DNA of 64,000 nucleotides from Bacillota bacterium (GCA_023406895.1 JAEXTV010000026.1:24660-88659); one strand, 5' to 3'. Positions 25,234-35,472 are shown, numbered from the stretch's first letter. The notes: generated by a model not told the origin, from the letters alone. Numbers and translations: made by a program.

Positions 25234-27549
25234 TCAGATGGCAAAGGGGCGCGGTGACAAGGAAATGGCCGGGTGCTTATTGCTTTCAATGCAATCTTTG
25301 TTATCTTCATGAATGCGCATATACGCGCGGACAAAGCATTCTGCCACCATCTCAAACACACGCATAAACCCGTCGGCAGGCGATTGTGAGGCTAAATTCA
25401 CAAGCAGGCATCCCCATACTATCTCATGATAAAAAACTGGGATGCTGAGCACAACACTGTTTTGGCCGAGCGATTGGTTGCCCGTGCTTTTTTGAGTCGG
25501 GCTGGTTGCACGCCAGTTAAGAACGATGAATGTCTTTGTGTAATCCTGGCTGTATTGGGTCATGTTGACTGCGTCGATGGGCAAATGCTCGGCGATTGAT
25601 TTGCAGAACATGCCGAATATGGCGGGCAAATTTTCGGCTGTGGCATCAATGAGCTGCTGCGCACATTCAGCCGTTGTTTTAATCAACTGTGCTTGAACCA
25701 ACGCTTCTTTTGCCTTATTTGCATCAGAGCTGGCTTCTAAAAGAAGCTGCTGCTGACGGCACATTTTTAGATAAGCATTATGAAAAACCTCCGCAAACCG
25801 TTTGGCGGTGTGAATTGTCGGGTTATCCCATTTGCAATTGCTCAATACCTTCGCAAGAAACAACATGCCGGTGAGCGTATCTGCACTGCGTATCGGAATA
25901 ATCAGCAGTGATTTTAAGCCCATACTTAACGCATAGTCCTGTACAGCAGGGGGGAGGCTATTCATTTCCTGCTGGATGTCGTCAATTGCAATAGGTTTTG
26001 CGCTGGTTAAAAAATTATTCCATCCCGAAAGAATCAGCGAGAGTCTCTCCTGATCGCAAAGCGGAAAAGATAGCCCTTTCTTGTGCCAATAATAGCACTT
26101 CGGGGAGGCATTATTCATTACGGCAATACAGGCATGGTCAGCATCCGTTAATTCGCTTAAGGCATAGAGCATATCATTGGTGCACTGGACAAACTCTTTG
26201 GGCTCGGCATCTAAAAATTGTCCTGTTATGGCGCTGAGCGATTCCTCCACCGAAAGCATATCCTGAAGGCATTCGTCATACTCCACGAGAACGCGGTTTG
26301 ATTCGCCGAGCTGCTTTTCCATTTTGGTTCGAAGATAGGCGCTCATGACAATGTCCGAAGCGGTTTTTAGCACGCCAATCTCTCGGGTGGTCCAGATTCG
26401 CTTTTGGCAAAAAGATGAGACGCAGAGCACACCCCAAAACTCATCCGACCGAAACACAGGAACAGCAATAAACGAGCGAACATCGGGGCTGCCCGCATTC
26501 TTGAGCGAAGCATAAAGCGAAGGCAGTTCCTTATAAATATCGTTGACAACGAAAATACGCCCGGCGCGCAGCTGTGAAATCCACATCTCAAAGCCGGTGC
26601 TTTCGATGATGCTGCGAAGCCGGTCATGACCGTCTTCTGCACGCTTCAGCCACTGGCTGCTGATGCCGCAAAAGGCAGTACTGCTTTTACATGCAAAAGC
26701 CCAGTCCGCATCAAACGCGGCACCAAGTTTTTGGGTCATTCTTTCAAGGCATTCATCAAACCCGGACAACCCTGATTCTAGAAAATCTCTTGCTGAACGG
26801 GAGAGTATTTCTTCAAATAGGATACGATCCTGCAGCACCGTTTCACACTGTGAGGATTGAATTTTGCTTTGTACCAACAAATTGATATTGCTGACCTGCT
26901 CTGTTATATCCGTACTGACTCCCATGACGCGCAAAATTTCTCCGCCGCAAACTTCGGGGTATAAGGTCACCGCAAATGTCTTCTTTTTAAATCTATCATT
27001 AAACGAGACGATTTTCTTTCGGCTGACGCATTTATCCAGCTGTGAGCGAATGAGAGAAGCCCTTTTGGAGTTATATATTTCTTCGGGGCTTTTACGCAGA
27101 CATTTGCCCGATAACCCTGTATCAAGAAAGTAGGATGCGTTGGCATAGTTCAGAAAAAAATCATGGTTCTTCACACGCCAGAAAAATATACCGCTTTGCG
27201 ACATACTGCATAATTTGTAAAAGGCTGAGGTTTCGGACATTTGCATTTTACCCGCGGGCTCTTCAGCGGCCAAAAAAATAAATTTCTTTTCTAATTGCGA
27301 AATGAGCGTAATGATATACGGACAGCCATAAAGAATTGCATGAAAGCTGTCGGTGCCGTCTTCACCTGACATAGCCAGCGAACATCTTGACGCAATCTCC
27401 GCTTTCGTCTGCTCGCTGAATTGTTCTTCAAAATCCGCCTGGGTTTTATCAGCACAAATCTGGCTGATCATCTCAAGCTCGAGGCGGCCTTTTTGCTTTT
27501 TCGCCGTGAAAAGAATCTGCCCCAATATAGACAACGCGTCATCCCCCAT
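25234..27549 (-). CDS. Large PAS/GAF sensor protein without an output domain
   Basis: A 771-residue soluble protein. A predicted PAS domain (about 108-220; it ends VMGVSTDITEQVSN, the usual PAS/PAC exit) is followed by three GAF-like domains at about 245-415, 440-600 and 625-755, each with the IAVPVF- or LIIPI-type core strands. No histidine kinase, GGDEF, EAL, HTH or methyl-accepting module is seen, and the protein ends shortly after the third GAF. It may act through a partner or be regulated by small ligands; that is inference. The ATG at 27549 has GGAGG upstream; an upstream start at 27591 is less likely. Confidence 0.7.
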   Translation of the reverse strand: MGDDALSILGQILFTAKKQKGRLELEMISQICADKTQADFEEQFSEQTKAEIASRCSLAMSGEDGTDSFHAILYGCPYIITLISQLEKKFIFLAAEEPAGKMQMSETSAFYKLCSMSQSGIFFWRVKNHDFFLNYANASYFLDTGLSGKCLRKSPEEIYNSKRASLIRSQLDKCVSRKKIVSFNDRFKKKTFAVTLYPEVCGGEILRVMGVSTDITEQVSNINLLVQSKIQSSQCETVLQDRILFEEILSRSARDFLESGLSGFDECLERMTQKLGAAFDADWAFACKSSTAFCGISSQWLKRAEDGHDRLRSIIESTGFEMWISQLRAGRIFVVNDIYKELPSLYASLKNAGSPDVRSFIAVPVFRSDEFWGVLCVSSFCQKRIWTTREIGVLKTASDIVMSAYLRTKMEKQLGESNRVLVEYDECLQDMLSVEESLSAITGQFLDAEPKEFVQCTNDMLYALSELTDADHACIAVMNNASPKCYYWHKKGLSFPLCDQERLSLILSGWNNFLTSAKPIAIDDIQQEMNSLPPAVQDYALSMGLKSLLIIPIRSADTLTGMLFLAKVLSNCKWDNPTIHTAKRFAEVFHNAYLKMCRQQQLLLEASSDANKAKEALVQAQLIKTTAECAQQLIDATAENLPAIFGMFCKSIAEHLPIDAVNMTQYSQDYTKTFIVLNWRATSPTQKSTGNQSLGQNSVVLSIPVFYHEIVWGCLLVNLASQSPADGFMRVFEMVAECFVRAYMRIHEDNKDCIESNKHPAISLSPRPFAI

Positions 27550-27669
27550 ACAGCACCTCCGGTTGTGATGCAATGTAGGGTAATTATACACTTTTCGTCA
27601 AGGCTTTTGGTTTTTTCGACAAAAATAGTCAACGATTGGAGCGGATGATGTCGACTGCGTTATGCGTTT

Positions 27670-28476
27670 TTAGATGGGCTTTATCACAATTTTTTCGTTT
27701 ATCGGATCAACACTGTCAAGCATAAGCAATCCTTTGAAATTATCGATCTGTTTTTTCTCGGGTGTACGCGTTACAATGGCTGCACCGCAGCCCACAACGG
27801 TGACGGAAAATTCCTTCATCATTTCACACAACGCGTGAACCGTGCCACCGCCCGCTATAAAGTCGTCAATCAGCAACGCCTTTTGGCCTGCCGTCACAGC
27901 GCGTTTGGACAAAGACATTGTCATCATGCGTCTGGAAGAGCCGGTTAAATAATTGATCGTTACGACGGACCCTTCGGTAATTCGCAGATCACGGCGCGCA
28001 ATCACCAGCGGCTTGGAAAGCGCACGGGCCACAAACAACGCAAGGGCCACACCTTTCGTTTCCACGGTCGCAACAAAATCCGGGTTTGTCTTGATAAACA
28101 TGCCGGCCAGAATCTCGGCCATGGGTACCACGTACTTGGGATTGGAAAATATATCAACCGTGTAGATATAACCGCCGGGCAGAATGCGCGTGGGATCCGC
28201 CAGCTTTTCGGAAATCGTTTGAAGAATGGTTTCGCGCGAAGCTTCGGGCACAACGGGAATGTAACGAACGCCGCCGCCTGCACCAAGCGTGACATCCACA
28301 TCGCCCTGGCCGTATGTTTTAAACATGCTCTTTAATATTGCAATATCTTCACTCATCGTGGATTTGGCGGCACCAAACATATCGCAAAATATTTTAAGCG
28401 AAAATGTTTTTCCGGGCTCGCGCGTGAGCATCGCCGCCACCACGGCGAGCCGTGTTTTTCTGTCGGCCTTATCCAT
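27670..28476 (-). CDS. purR: Purine operon repressor
   Basis: A 268-residue Bacillus-type PurR: an N-terminal winged-helix domain (about 1-72) joined to a phosphoribosyltransferase-like domain. The PRPP loop is LLIDDFIAGGGT (201-212), a normal loop for binding PRPP, the ligand that relieves repression of purine genes. No catalytic activity is expected in this family. The gene is divergent from murC, with 153 bases between them; I did not identify PurBox sequences there. Confidence 0.92.
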   Translation of the reverse strand: MDKADRKTRLAVVAAMLTREPGKTFSLKIFCDMFGAAKSTMSEDIAILKSMFKTYGQGDVDVTLGAGGGVRYIPVVPEASRETILQTISEKLADPTRILPGGYIYTVDIFSNPKYVVPMAEILAGMFIKTNPDFVATVETKGVALALFVARALSKPLVIARRDLRITEGSVVTINYLTGSSRRMMTMSLSKRAVTAGQKALLIDDFIAGGGTVHALCEMMKEFSVTVVGCGAAIVTRTPEKKQIDNFKGLLMLDSVDPINEKIVIKPI

Positions 28477-28555
28477 TTATACGGCCTCCTTTGACATAAT
28501 ACATGACCATTATAAAACCTGTCAGGGATTTTTTAAATAGCAAAAGCTTTTTTTA

Positions 28556-28585
28556 TTGATATTCGCGCGATGTATGGAGTATAAT
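28556..28585 (+). promoter_or_regulatory. Probable promoter of murC
   Basis: TTGATA (28556-28561), 18 bases, TATAAT (28580-28585), 44 bases before the start codon. Confidence 0.6.
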
Positions 28586-28629
28586 GCAGTGATATGCGGT
28601 TTATTAGCATATGACATAACGAGGTGTCT

Positions 28630-29994
28630 ATGATTTCTTTACAGCATTATAAAGGCAAAATTGTTCATTTTATCGGTATCGGCGGCTGCAGCATGAGCGG
28701 CCTCGCGATCATACTCAAAAACCTTGGGTATAACGTTCAAGGGTCTGATATTACGGAATCGGCGTTTACGAAAAAACTCGAGAGTGAAAACGTTCCGTTC
28801 GTCATCGGACATGATGCAAAAAATCTGGGCGACGCGTCGCTGGTGATTTATTCCGCAGCGATTAAGCCGGGCAACGTGGAATTCGACAAGGCCAGAGAGC
28901 TTGGGCTACCGATGCTCGAGCGGGCCGAGCTGCTTGGGCAGATCAGCCGTCAGTTTGAAACGGTGATCGGCATTGCGGGCTGCCACGGCAAAACCACGAT
29001 CACATCGATGTGTGCGCTGATTCTGCGCGAGTGCGCCGTCAACCTGACCGTGCATGTGGGCGGCATGGTGGATTTTCTGGGCGGCGGCGTTGCCATTGGC
29101 GATTACCCTGCTTTTTTAACGGAAGCTTGCGAATACGTGGGCAGCTTTTTAAAGCTGTCGCCCACGCATATACTGATCAACAATATCGATGACGATCACT
29201 TGGACTATTACAAGAGCATCGATGAAATCGTCGAGACGTTCAAGGCGTTTGCGGCACTGCTGCCGCCAACCGGCGTGCTGTTTGCCAATGTGCACGATCC
29301 GCTCGTGACGGATGTGGCAAAAAGCTGCGGGCGCAGTGTGGTGACGTACGGCTTTGAAAATGCGGCGTACATGGCTCAGAATCCGGCATACGACGATATG
29401 GGTTGCCCTGAGTTTGATGTGGTTTCACCCAAAGGCAAAGCCCGCGTAAAGCTCAATGTGGTGGGACGGCACAACATGGCCAACGCGCTTGCCGCGATGA
29501 CGGTTTGCAGTGAGGTGTTTGGCATCAGCCTTGAGGACGCGGCGAAGGCACTCAAAAAGTATCACCTTGCGGGGCGCCGGTTTGAGCTGGTGGGCGAGAA
29601 AAACGGCGTGAAGGTGATTCACGATTACGCGCATCACCCGAGCGAAATCATGGCGTGCCTCAATGCGGCGTCAAAATACCCCCACAAAAAGTTGTGGGTT
29701 GTGTTTCAATGCAATTCATACACGCGGGCCAAAACGCTCAAGGACAAATACGCTGTGAGTTTTGGCGATGCGGACATGGTGCTCGTGCCTGATATCTATC
29801 CGGGCCGTGATATCGATCGCGGTGAGATTCACGCGCGTGACCTCGTGGCGGCCATCAGCCCCAATGCGGCCTGCAAGTATATCCCCACATTTGAAGAAAT
29901 CAGCGCTTATCTCGATGAAAACGCGGTTCCGGGTGACATCGTCGTGACGCTTGGGTCCGGCAGCGTGGACAGAGAGACGAAGAAGCTGCTTTAA
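28630..29994 (+). CDS. murC: UDP-N-acetylmuramate-L-alanine ligase
   Basis: A 454-residue Mur ligase that joins L-alanine to UDP-MurNAc in the cytoplasm, the first step in building the peptidoglycan stem peptide. The N-terminal UDP-binding loop is FIGIGGCSMSGLA, the ATP loop is IGIAGCHGKTTITSM (K121) and the C-terminal block includes VIHDYAHHPSEI. The P-loop reads GCHGKTT where most MurC have GTHGKTT, and the acidic motif is EACEYVGSF rather than EADESDGSF; both variants occur in clostridial MurC as far as I recall. The ATG at 28630 has GAGG at good spacing; a GTG two codons earlier is less likely. A strong terminator follows. Confidence 0.93.
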   Translation: MISLQHYKGKIVHFIGIGGCSMSGLAIILKNLGYNVQGSDITESAFTKKLESENVPFVIGHDAKNLGDASLVIYSAAIKPGNVEFDKARELGLPMLERAELLGQISRQFETVIGIAGCHGKTTITSMCALILRECAVNLTVHVGGMVDFLGGGVAIGDYPAFLTEACEYVGSFLKLSPTHILINNIDDDHLDYYKSIDEIVETFKAFAALLPPTGVLFANVHDPLVTDVAKSCGRSVVTYGFENAAYMAQNPAYDDMGCPEFDVVSPKGKARVKLNVVGRHNMANALAAMTVCSEVFGISLEDAAKALKKYHLAGRRFELVGEKNGVKVIHDYAHHPSEIMACLNAASKYPHKKLWVVFQCNSYTRAKTLKDKYAVSFGDADMVLVPDIYPGRDIDRGEIHARDLVAAISPNAACKYIPTFEEISAYLDENAVPGDIVVTLGSGSVDRETKKLL

Positions 29995-30143
29995 CCCGCT
30001 TAAAAGCATTCGACATATTGTAACAAAACATAACAAAACAAAACATATGCGTTGATATCAGTGGCGGCAGGGCTCAACTGCCTTAAGCAGACGGTATAAA
30101 GGGGTTCTGCATGAGATATCACAGCGCCTGCACTATCAAAAGT

Positions 30144-30176
30144 AAAGGCTTCCGAACAATCGGAAGCCTTTTTGTA
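30144..30176 (+). terminator. Terminator downstream of murC
   Basis: A 12-bp stem AAAGGCTTCCGA / TCGGAAGCCTTT, loop ACAA, then TTTTTGT. It lies about 150 bases after murC; no gene is convincing in between. Confidence 0.8.
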
Positions 30177-30345
30177 TGGAATAGCAGGTCACCAGCCGAT
30201 GCGATATCAACAACCGATGCTTACGTTGATGATGCTTTTATCAGCATATCCTCATCTGAAATGGCGTGTGACTTGTCTGTTTTGATCTACAAAATAAAAC
30301 AAAAAGGAACATAATATCACATGCGTTGAGGTTACAAGGTCAGTC

Positions 30346-30777
30346 TTACTCAGATGTAAGCAGAACTGTCCATGCAGACAGGCGTTTTCCGTTGTGAAAC
30401 GCGACACCGACGTTGTGATAGGTGTTCTCATCAACCTGAATCAGCGTTTCAGAGCCGCTGTATGCGCCGTCCCCCGACGAATAGACCGATATGATGGAGC
30501 AGCCGACGATGCTGAATGTGCCGCTGAGCTGCCCGAGAGCGGGGTTAAAGGATGTCCATGCGAGCGTGTGCTCGGCGTCCGTGCTGTGAATTGAGTATAT
30601 GTTGCACAGTTGTACGGGCGTTTCAAACAACACGTCCATTGAGGCATCAAGCGTCCACTCGTTGTTATCGCGTGATACACGCGAGCGGCCGGTGAGCGGG
30701 AAAGATTGGTCATTCTCATCGTAAAAAATGCCGCTGGCCTGCCAATGTCTGCCCGGTAAAAGATAGGTATGCATCAT
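30346..30777 (-). CDS. Hypothetical protein, predicted all-beta
   Basis: A 143-residue protein of unknown family. It has no signal peptide or membrane helix and alternates short hydrophobic strands with polar turns, including WQASGIFYDENDQSFPLTGRS near the start and LIQVDENTYHNVGVAFH near the end, which suggests a beta barrel or sandwich. It lies seven bases after the acetyltransferase gene on the same strand, so the two are probably co-expressed. AAGGAG sits eight bases before the chosen ATG at 30777; an ATG at 30783 would be too close to it. Confidence 0.6.
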   Translation of the reverse strand: MMHTYLLPGRHWQASGIFYDENDQSFPLTGRSRVSRDNNEWTLDASMDVLFETPVQLCNIYSIHSTDAEHTLAWTSFNPALGQLSGTFSIVGCSIISVYSSGDGAYSGSETLIQVDENTYHNVGVAFHNGKRLSAWTVLLTSE

Positions 30778-30789
30778 AAGCATCGCTCC

Positions 30790-31179
30790 TTATTCAGGTT
30801 TAACTTGAAATACGGACCCTTCCCGCGGGTAACCCAGCTTCGCGTAATAGCCATCCACGCCGCTCATCACATAAACGGTATCGGAGGGGAAGTCGGTACA
30901 GACCTGTTCCATCAATCGCCTGCCGGTGGAACGCCCGCGGAAAGCTTTTTCCACTAGCAGGTCGTAAACATAGATACCGAAGCCGTCGTCATTGCGGCAG
31001 CGCACATAACCGCACAATGTGTCTCCTTCGTAAGCGACATAAACGAGGGAACTTTGCAGAGCGCGTTTATACTTTTTAAAAGCGGCCTCAGCAGAGTAGC
31101 AGGACCAGTCGTCGCCTTCGCTCAGCAGCAACTCATGCAAACGGTTTTCATCTTGTTGGGAATACAATCGTATATCCAT
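30790..31179 (-). CDS. GNAT-family N-acetyltransferase
   Basis: A 129-residue acetyltransferase, short for the family but with the expected order: MDIRLYSQQDENRLHELL start, YVAYEGDTLCGYVRC, the acyl-CoA loop VEKAFRGRSTGRRLMEQV (R-G-x-x-x-G-R) and YYAKLGY near the end. The substrate is unknown. The ATG at 31179 follows GAGGTG; a GTG two codons earlier is possible. The unknown beta-rich protein is encoded directly downstream. Confidence 0.8.
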   Translation of the reverse strand: MDIRLYSQQDENRLHELLLSEGDDWSCYSAEAAFKKYKRALQSSLVYVAYEGDTLCGYVRCRNDDGFGIYVYDLLVEKAFRGRSTGRRLMEQVCTDFPSDTVYVMSGVDGYYAKLGYPREGSVFQVKPE

Positions 31180-31289
31180 AGTCACCTCGAGATCTCAATC
31201 TATAACAACTGAAAGGTATTTTCAATCAAACGATGAACATAAGAAGAATAAGCGGATAGGCGATATGAACATAACGAGAAGGAGTGCGG

Positions 31290-33248
31290 CTATTTAATCA
31301 TCTGTTCGAATTGTGCTTCGTCAATCACCGTGATGCCGAGCGCGTGCGCTTTGTCAAGCTTGCTGCCCGCGCTCTCACCCGCGAGTACGATGTCGGTGTT
31401 CTTACTGACCGACGAGACAATCTCCCCGCCGAGCGCCTCGATAATGTCTGACGCTTCTTTGCGCGTGTATTTTGAGAGCGTGCCCGTGAGCACGACTTTT
31501 TTGCCGGATAACGCGGATTCCGTTGCTTTGATCTGTTCGAAGACGGGAGCGACGCCGGCAGCGAGCATGCGCGCCACAATACCCCGCGCGCGGCTGTCCG
31601 TGAAGAAATCCACAATGTTTTGCGCAAGTGTGTCGCCGATGCCGTCAATGGCAACGAGGCTGTCCAAATCGGCCTGCATCAGCGCGTCCATGTTCTGGTA
31701 TTTGGCGGCCAGATCTTTGCCGGTTTTGGCACCGATACCGGGTATGCCGAGCGCGTAGATGAAGCTGCCAAGCGGCCTATGCCTGCTTTTTTCGATAGCG
31801 TTTCGCAAATTATCCGCTTTCTTCGGGCCGAAGCCGGGCAACGTTTTGATCTGTTCGTAGTCTAAATAATAGAGATCGGATACGTCGGAAAGCCCCAGGT
31901 GGTCGTAAAACGCTTCCGCTGTCTTATCTGAGAAGGTTTCGATGTTCATCGCGTCGCGCGAGGCAAAATGCGCGACGGCGCGCGTGAGCTGCGGGCGGCA
32001 GACGAGCGGGTTTTCACAGAACAGATGCGCACCCTTAACCACGAGCGGGTGGCCGCAGGCGGGGCAGACATCGGGGATCTCGATATCCTTAGAATCGGCT
32101 GTGTATTCCGCCACGCCGAGAACTTCGGGGATCACATCTCCCGAACGCCGAATAAACACGCGCGCGTTCTGTTTAAGCTTCTTCCTCTGTATATCGCCCA
32201 CGTTGTTAAGCGTCGCGCGCGATACCGACACGCCGCCGATATCCACCGGCTCAAGCAGCGCGCCCGGTGTGATTTTGCCTGTGCGTCCGACCTGCCAGAT
32301 GACGTCCACAAGCGTGGTTGTTTTTTCATCGGCCGCGAACTTGTAAGCCACCGCCCAACGCGGGAATTTCTGTGTGAAGCCGAGCTGCTCGCGCACCACA
32401 AAACGATCGATCTTGATCACCGCACCATCGATCAGGTAATCAAGTGATGATCGGGATTGTTCGGCTTTGTTCACTATTGTGATAACCTCGGCGATGCTGT
32501 CTGCTTTCTGTGTGAAGCTGCTGACCGGAAAGTGGTTCTCGCGCAGAAAATCAAGCATCTGCATATGCGTGGTGAACGGCGCGTCTTCAATGTAACCGAC
32601 GCTGTAGCAGATCAGGCTTAAGTTTCGCCGTGCGGTCTCGGTGGGGTCCAGGTTGCGCAGCGCACCGGCCGCTGCGTTACGCGCGTTTTTTAGCGGTTCG
32701 TCAGCCGTCTCATTGTATCTTTTCAGCGCGGACAGACGCATGATGCCTTCGCCCTGCACCTCGAGCCGCCCCTTATAAGGAATGGACAACGGTACCGATT
32801 TGATTGTCATCACCTGTTTGGTGATGACTTCACCGATGCTGCCGTCACCGCGCGTGGCGGCGGAAACAAGCAGACCGTTCTCATAACGCAGATTCACCGT
32901 GAGGCCGTCAAACTTGTATTCAACCACATACGAAAATGGCTCGGCAGAAAATTTGCGTGCGCGCGCTTCCCACGCGGCGAGCTCGTCTTCGCTGCGCACC
33001 TTGTCGAGGCTGAAGAGCGGGCTTAAATGCGCCTGTTTTTCAAAGCCGGGCAGCACATCGCCGCCGATGCGAAGGGTGGGAGAATCGGGGCGCACGATGC
33101 CTGTCTGCTTTTCGAGCTTCTCGAGTTCGTCATAAAGCGCGTCATATTCGGCATCGCTGACTGACGGGCTGTCGAGCGTGTAATAGCGATAGATGTGCTC
33201 ATTGAGCTTTTCGATCAGTGCGTCGATGCGCCGGGTTGCTTCGTCCAT
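31290..33248 (-). CDS. ligA: NAD-dependent DNA ligase
   Basis: A 652-residue bacterial DNA ligase that seals nicks using NAD. The Ia domain with YHYYTLDSPSVSDAEYD-type pattern (RYYTLDSPSVSDAEYD, 21-36) is present, and the adenylated lysine is K112 in the KxDG motif YKFDG. OB fold, four-cysteine zinc finger (CPACG and the cysteines of LFCENPLVCRPQ), helix-hairpin-helix region and C-terminal BRCT domain (about 575-652) all follow. The length is close to the usual ~670. It directly follows pcrA (10 bases between), as in the Bacillus yerC-pcrA-ligA order. Confidence 0.95.
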   Translation of the reverse strand: MDEATRRIDALIEKLNEHIYRYYTLDSPSVSDAEYDALYDELEKLEKQTGIVRPDSPTLRIGGDVLPGFEKQAHLSPLFSLDKVRSEDELAAWEARARKFSAEPFSYVVEYKFDGLTVNLRYENGLLVSAATRGDGSIGEVITKQVMTIKSVPLSIPYKGRLEVQGEGIMRLSALKRYNETADEPLKNARNAAAGALRNLDPTETARRNLSLICYSVGYIEDAPFTTHMQMLDFLRENHFPVSSFTQKADSIAEVITIVNKAEQSRSSLDYLIDGAVIKIDRFVVREQLGFTQKFPRWAVAYKFAADEKTTTLVDVIWQVGRTGKITPGALLEPVDIGGVSVSRATLNNVGDIQRKKLKQNARVFIRRSGDVIPEVLGVAEYTADSKDIEIPDVCPACGHPLVVKGAHLFCENPLVCRPQLTRAVAHFASRDAMNIETFSDKTAEAFYDHLGLSDVSDLYYLDYEQIKTLPGFGPKKADNLRNAIEKSRHRPLGSFIYALGIPGIGAKTGKDLAAKYQNMDALMQADLDSLVAIDGIGDTLAQNIVDFFTDSRARGIVARMLAAGVAPVFEQIKATESALSGKKVVLTGTLSKYTRKEASDIIEALGGEIVSSVSKNTDIVLAGESAGSKLDKAHALGITVIDEAQFEQMIK

Positions 33249-33258
33249 TTTTCGTTCC

Positions 33259-35472
33259 TTACAGTATTTCTAATGGCGCGAACGCCACAAACATCTTTTT
33301 CTCACCCGCGGTATCAAAGCGCACCACGGCAATTTTCTCCTCGCCTTCGCCGTTGGTTGAAACAATTTGACCGCGGCCGAATTTGGGGTGGGAGACGACG
33401 GTGCCCGTCAAAAACGCTGACGGTGCATGCGCCGCTTTCTTGTTTATATCGGGCACGGATGACGGCATGCTGAGCTTTCCCTGAGCCGCAAACGAATACG
33501 GGCTGTGGCTGACCGGTTCATGTGAGAAATAAGGGGTGGGCTGCCTCTTGACGCCCGCCGTTTCCATGCACCCCTCGGGGATCTCTTCGAGAAAGCGCGA
33601 ACGCTTGCACGGGACACGCTCGAAATTGGCGCCCATACGCACATAGCGCGTGGTGCTCCATATGAGATAAAGGCGTTTTTTTGCGCGCGTCATGCCCACA
33701 TAACAGAGCCGCCGTTCTTCCTCCACATCGCCGTCCATCAGGCTGATTTGGTGAGGGAGCAGCCCTTCCTGCAGCCCCACCATGAACACGACAGGGAACT
33801 CAAGGCCCTTGGCGCTGTGCAGCGTCATCAGCATAATCTTGTCTTCTTCGTCGCCCACGGCATCCACATCCGAAACCAGCGCGCTGCGCTCCAGAAACGC
33901 GGCCAGTGTGTGCGGCGCCGGCATATCGCGCTCGAAATCCGATACGCTTTTAAAGAATTCTTCGATGTTGAGCAGACGCATGCGGCCTTCGGGTGTCGAA
34001 TCGTTAATCATCATCGTGCGCAGCCCCGAATCCTCAAACACGCGTTCCACAGTTTGCAGCACACTCATCGTATCCATTTGGACGCGAATATCCTCAAGCA
34101 TGCCGCAAAAATCGATCAGCGACTCGGCCGCCTTTTTGGACATGCCTTCGGGCTCGGTGCACATATCGCAAAGTGACCGGTGCTGCGCCTGTGCCGATGC
34201 GTATAGTTTGCCCAGCGATACGTCGCCGATACCGCGCTTGGGCACGCCAATGGCGCGCATAAAGCAAAGGTCGGCATCCGGGTTGCAGAGCAGATTTAAA
34301 TAAGCGAGCAGATCTTTGATTTCCTTGCGTTCATAAAAGCTCTGGCCGCCGTATATCACATATGGGACGCCGCGCTCTTTGAGCTTGTTTTCCAGCACGC
34401 GCGACTGGCTGTTGACGCGGTACAGCACCGCGATGTCGCTGGCTGTGTATTTGCCCTCGCGCAGCAGGCTCGCGACCTTTTCGGCCACGAACTGCGCTTC
34501 CTCAAGGTCGCTTTCCGCTTCAAACTCGAGCGGTTTCTGGCCTGTCTTGTTGCTCGACCACAGTTCCTTGCCCATACGGCCGCTGTTGTGGCGAATCACG
34601 CCGTTGGCGGCATCGAGAATCCCCTGATGCGAGCGGTAGTTTTGCTCAAGCCGTATCACGCGCGCGCCCGGAAAATCCTTCTCGAAGCCGAGAATGTTGC
34701 TGATGTCGGCCCCGCGCCAGCCGTATATCGACTGGTCGTCGTCGCCCACCACAAAAATATTGCCGCTGCCCTGGGCGAGCAGATGCACAATGCTGTACTG
34801 CACGGAATTTGTGTCCTGATACTCGTCCACCATGATGTATTGAAACCGGCGGCGGTATTTGTCGAGCACTTCCGGGTATTCCTCAAAAAGCAGCAGTGTT
34901 TTTAACAGCAGGTCGTCAAAATCCATCGCGTTGTCAGCGCGCAGCCTGTCCTCATAGCGGGCATAAACCCACCCCGAGTATTTGACGGCATCGCCGTCAC
35001 CGTATACCTCTTTGAAGCGTGCGGGGCTGACGCCTGCGTTTTTCGCGCGGCTGATCATCGAGCGCACAGTGCGCGGCTCAACGGCTTCTTTGCTGATATC
35101 AAGGTCTTTTAATATATCCTTGACCACGGTCATCGCGTCGCCCGCGTCGTATATCGTGAAGCTGTTTGAATACCCAAGGTATTCACCTTCAATGCGCAGC
35201 AGCCTTGCACAGAGCGCGTGAAATGTCATCACCCACATGTCGCCCGAATCAGGGACGAGCGCCCCAATGCGCGATTTCATCTCCGCCGCAGCTTTGTTGG
35301 TGAATGTGAGTGCGAGTATTTGAAAAGGCGATACGCCTTTTTCAATCAGATAAGCGGCACGCGTGGTCAGCACGCGGGTTTTGCCGCTGCCAGCGCCCGC
35401 AAGAACAAGCACCGCTCCTTCCGTGGTGCTCACGGCTTCACGCTGCGGCGCGTTTAAGCTGGTAAAATCCAT
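33259..35472 (-). CDS. pcrA: ATP-dependent DNA helicase PcrA/UvrD
   Basis: A 737-residue superfamily 1 helicase that unwinds DNA 3' to 5' in repair and plasmid replication. Visible motifs are the Walker A LAGAGSGKTRVL (24-35), the Walker B/DExx box VDEYQDTNSVQY, motif III GDDDQSIYGWRGAD, motif IV around EQNYRSHQGILDAAN, and motif VI VGMTRAKKRLYLIW. The C-terminal tail (about 690-737) holds the RNA-polymerase-binding type fold (VSHPKFGRGQIVSTNGEGEEKIAVVRF). Its ATG overlaps the yerC stop codon (TGATG), so translation is coupled. Confidence 0.95.
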   Translation of the reverse strand: MDFTSLNAPQREAVSTTEGAVLVLAGAGSGKTRVLTTRAAYLIEKGVSPFQILALTFTNKAAAEMKSRIGALVPDSGDMWVMTFHALCARLLRIEGEYLGYSNSFTIYDAGDAMTVVKDILKDLDISKEAVEPRTVRSMISRAKNAGVSPARFKEVYGDGDAVKYSGWVYARYEDRLRADNAMDFDDLLLKTLLLFEEYPEVLDKYRRRFQYIMVDEYQDTNSVQYSIVHLLAQGSGNIFVVGDDDQSIYGWRGADISNILGFEKDFPGARVIRLEQNYRSHQGILDAANGVIRHNSGRMGKELWSSNKTGQKPLEFEAESDLEEAQFVAEKVASLLREGKYTASDIAVLYRVNSQSRVLENKLKERGVPYVIYGGQSFYERKEIKDLLAYLNLLCNPDADLCFMRAIGVPKRGIGDVSLGKLYASAQAQHRSLCDMCTEPEGMSKKAAESLIDFCGMLEDIRVQMDTMSVLQTVERVFEDSGLRTMMINDSTPEGRMRLLNIEEFFKSVSDFERDMPAPHTLAAFLERSALVSDVDAVGDEEDKIMLMTLHSAKGLEFPVVFMVGLQEGLLPHQISLMDGDVEEERRLCYVGMTRAKKRLYLIWSTTRYVRMGANFERVPCKRSRFLEEIPEGCMETAGVKRQPTPYFSHEPVSHSPYSFAAQGKLSMPSSVPDINKKAAHAPSAFLTGTVVSHPKFGRGQIVSTNGEGEEKIAVVRFDTAGEKKMFVAFAPLEIL

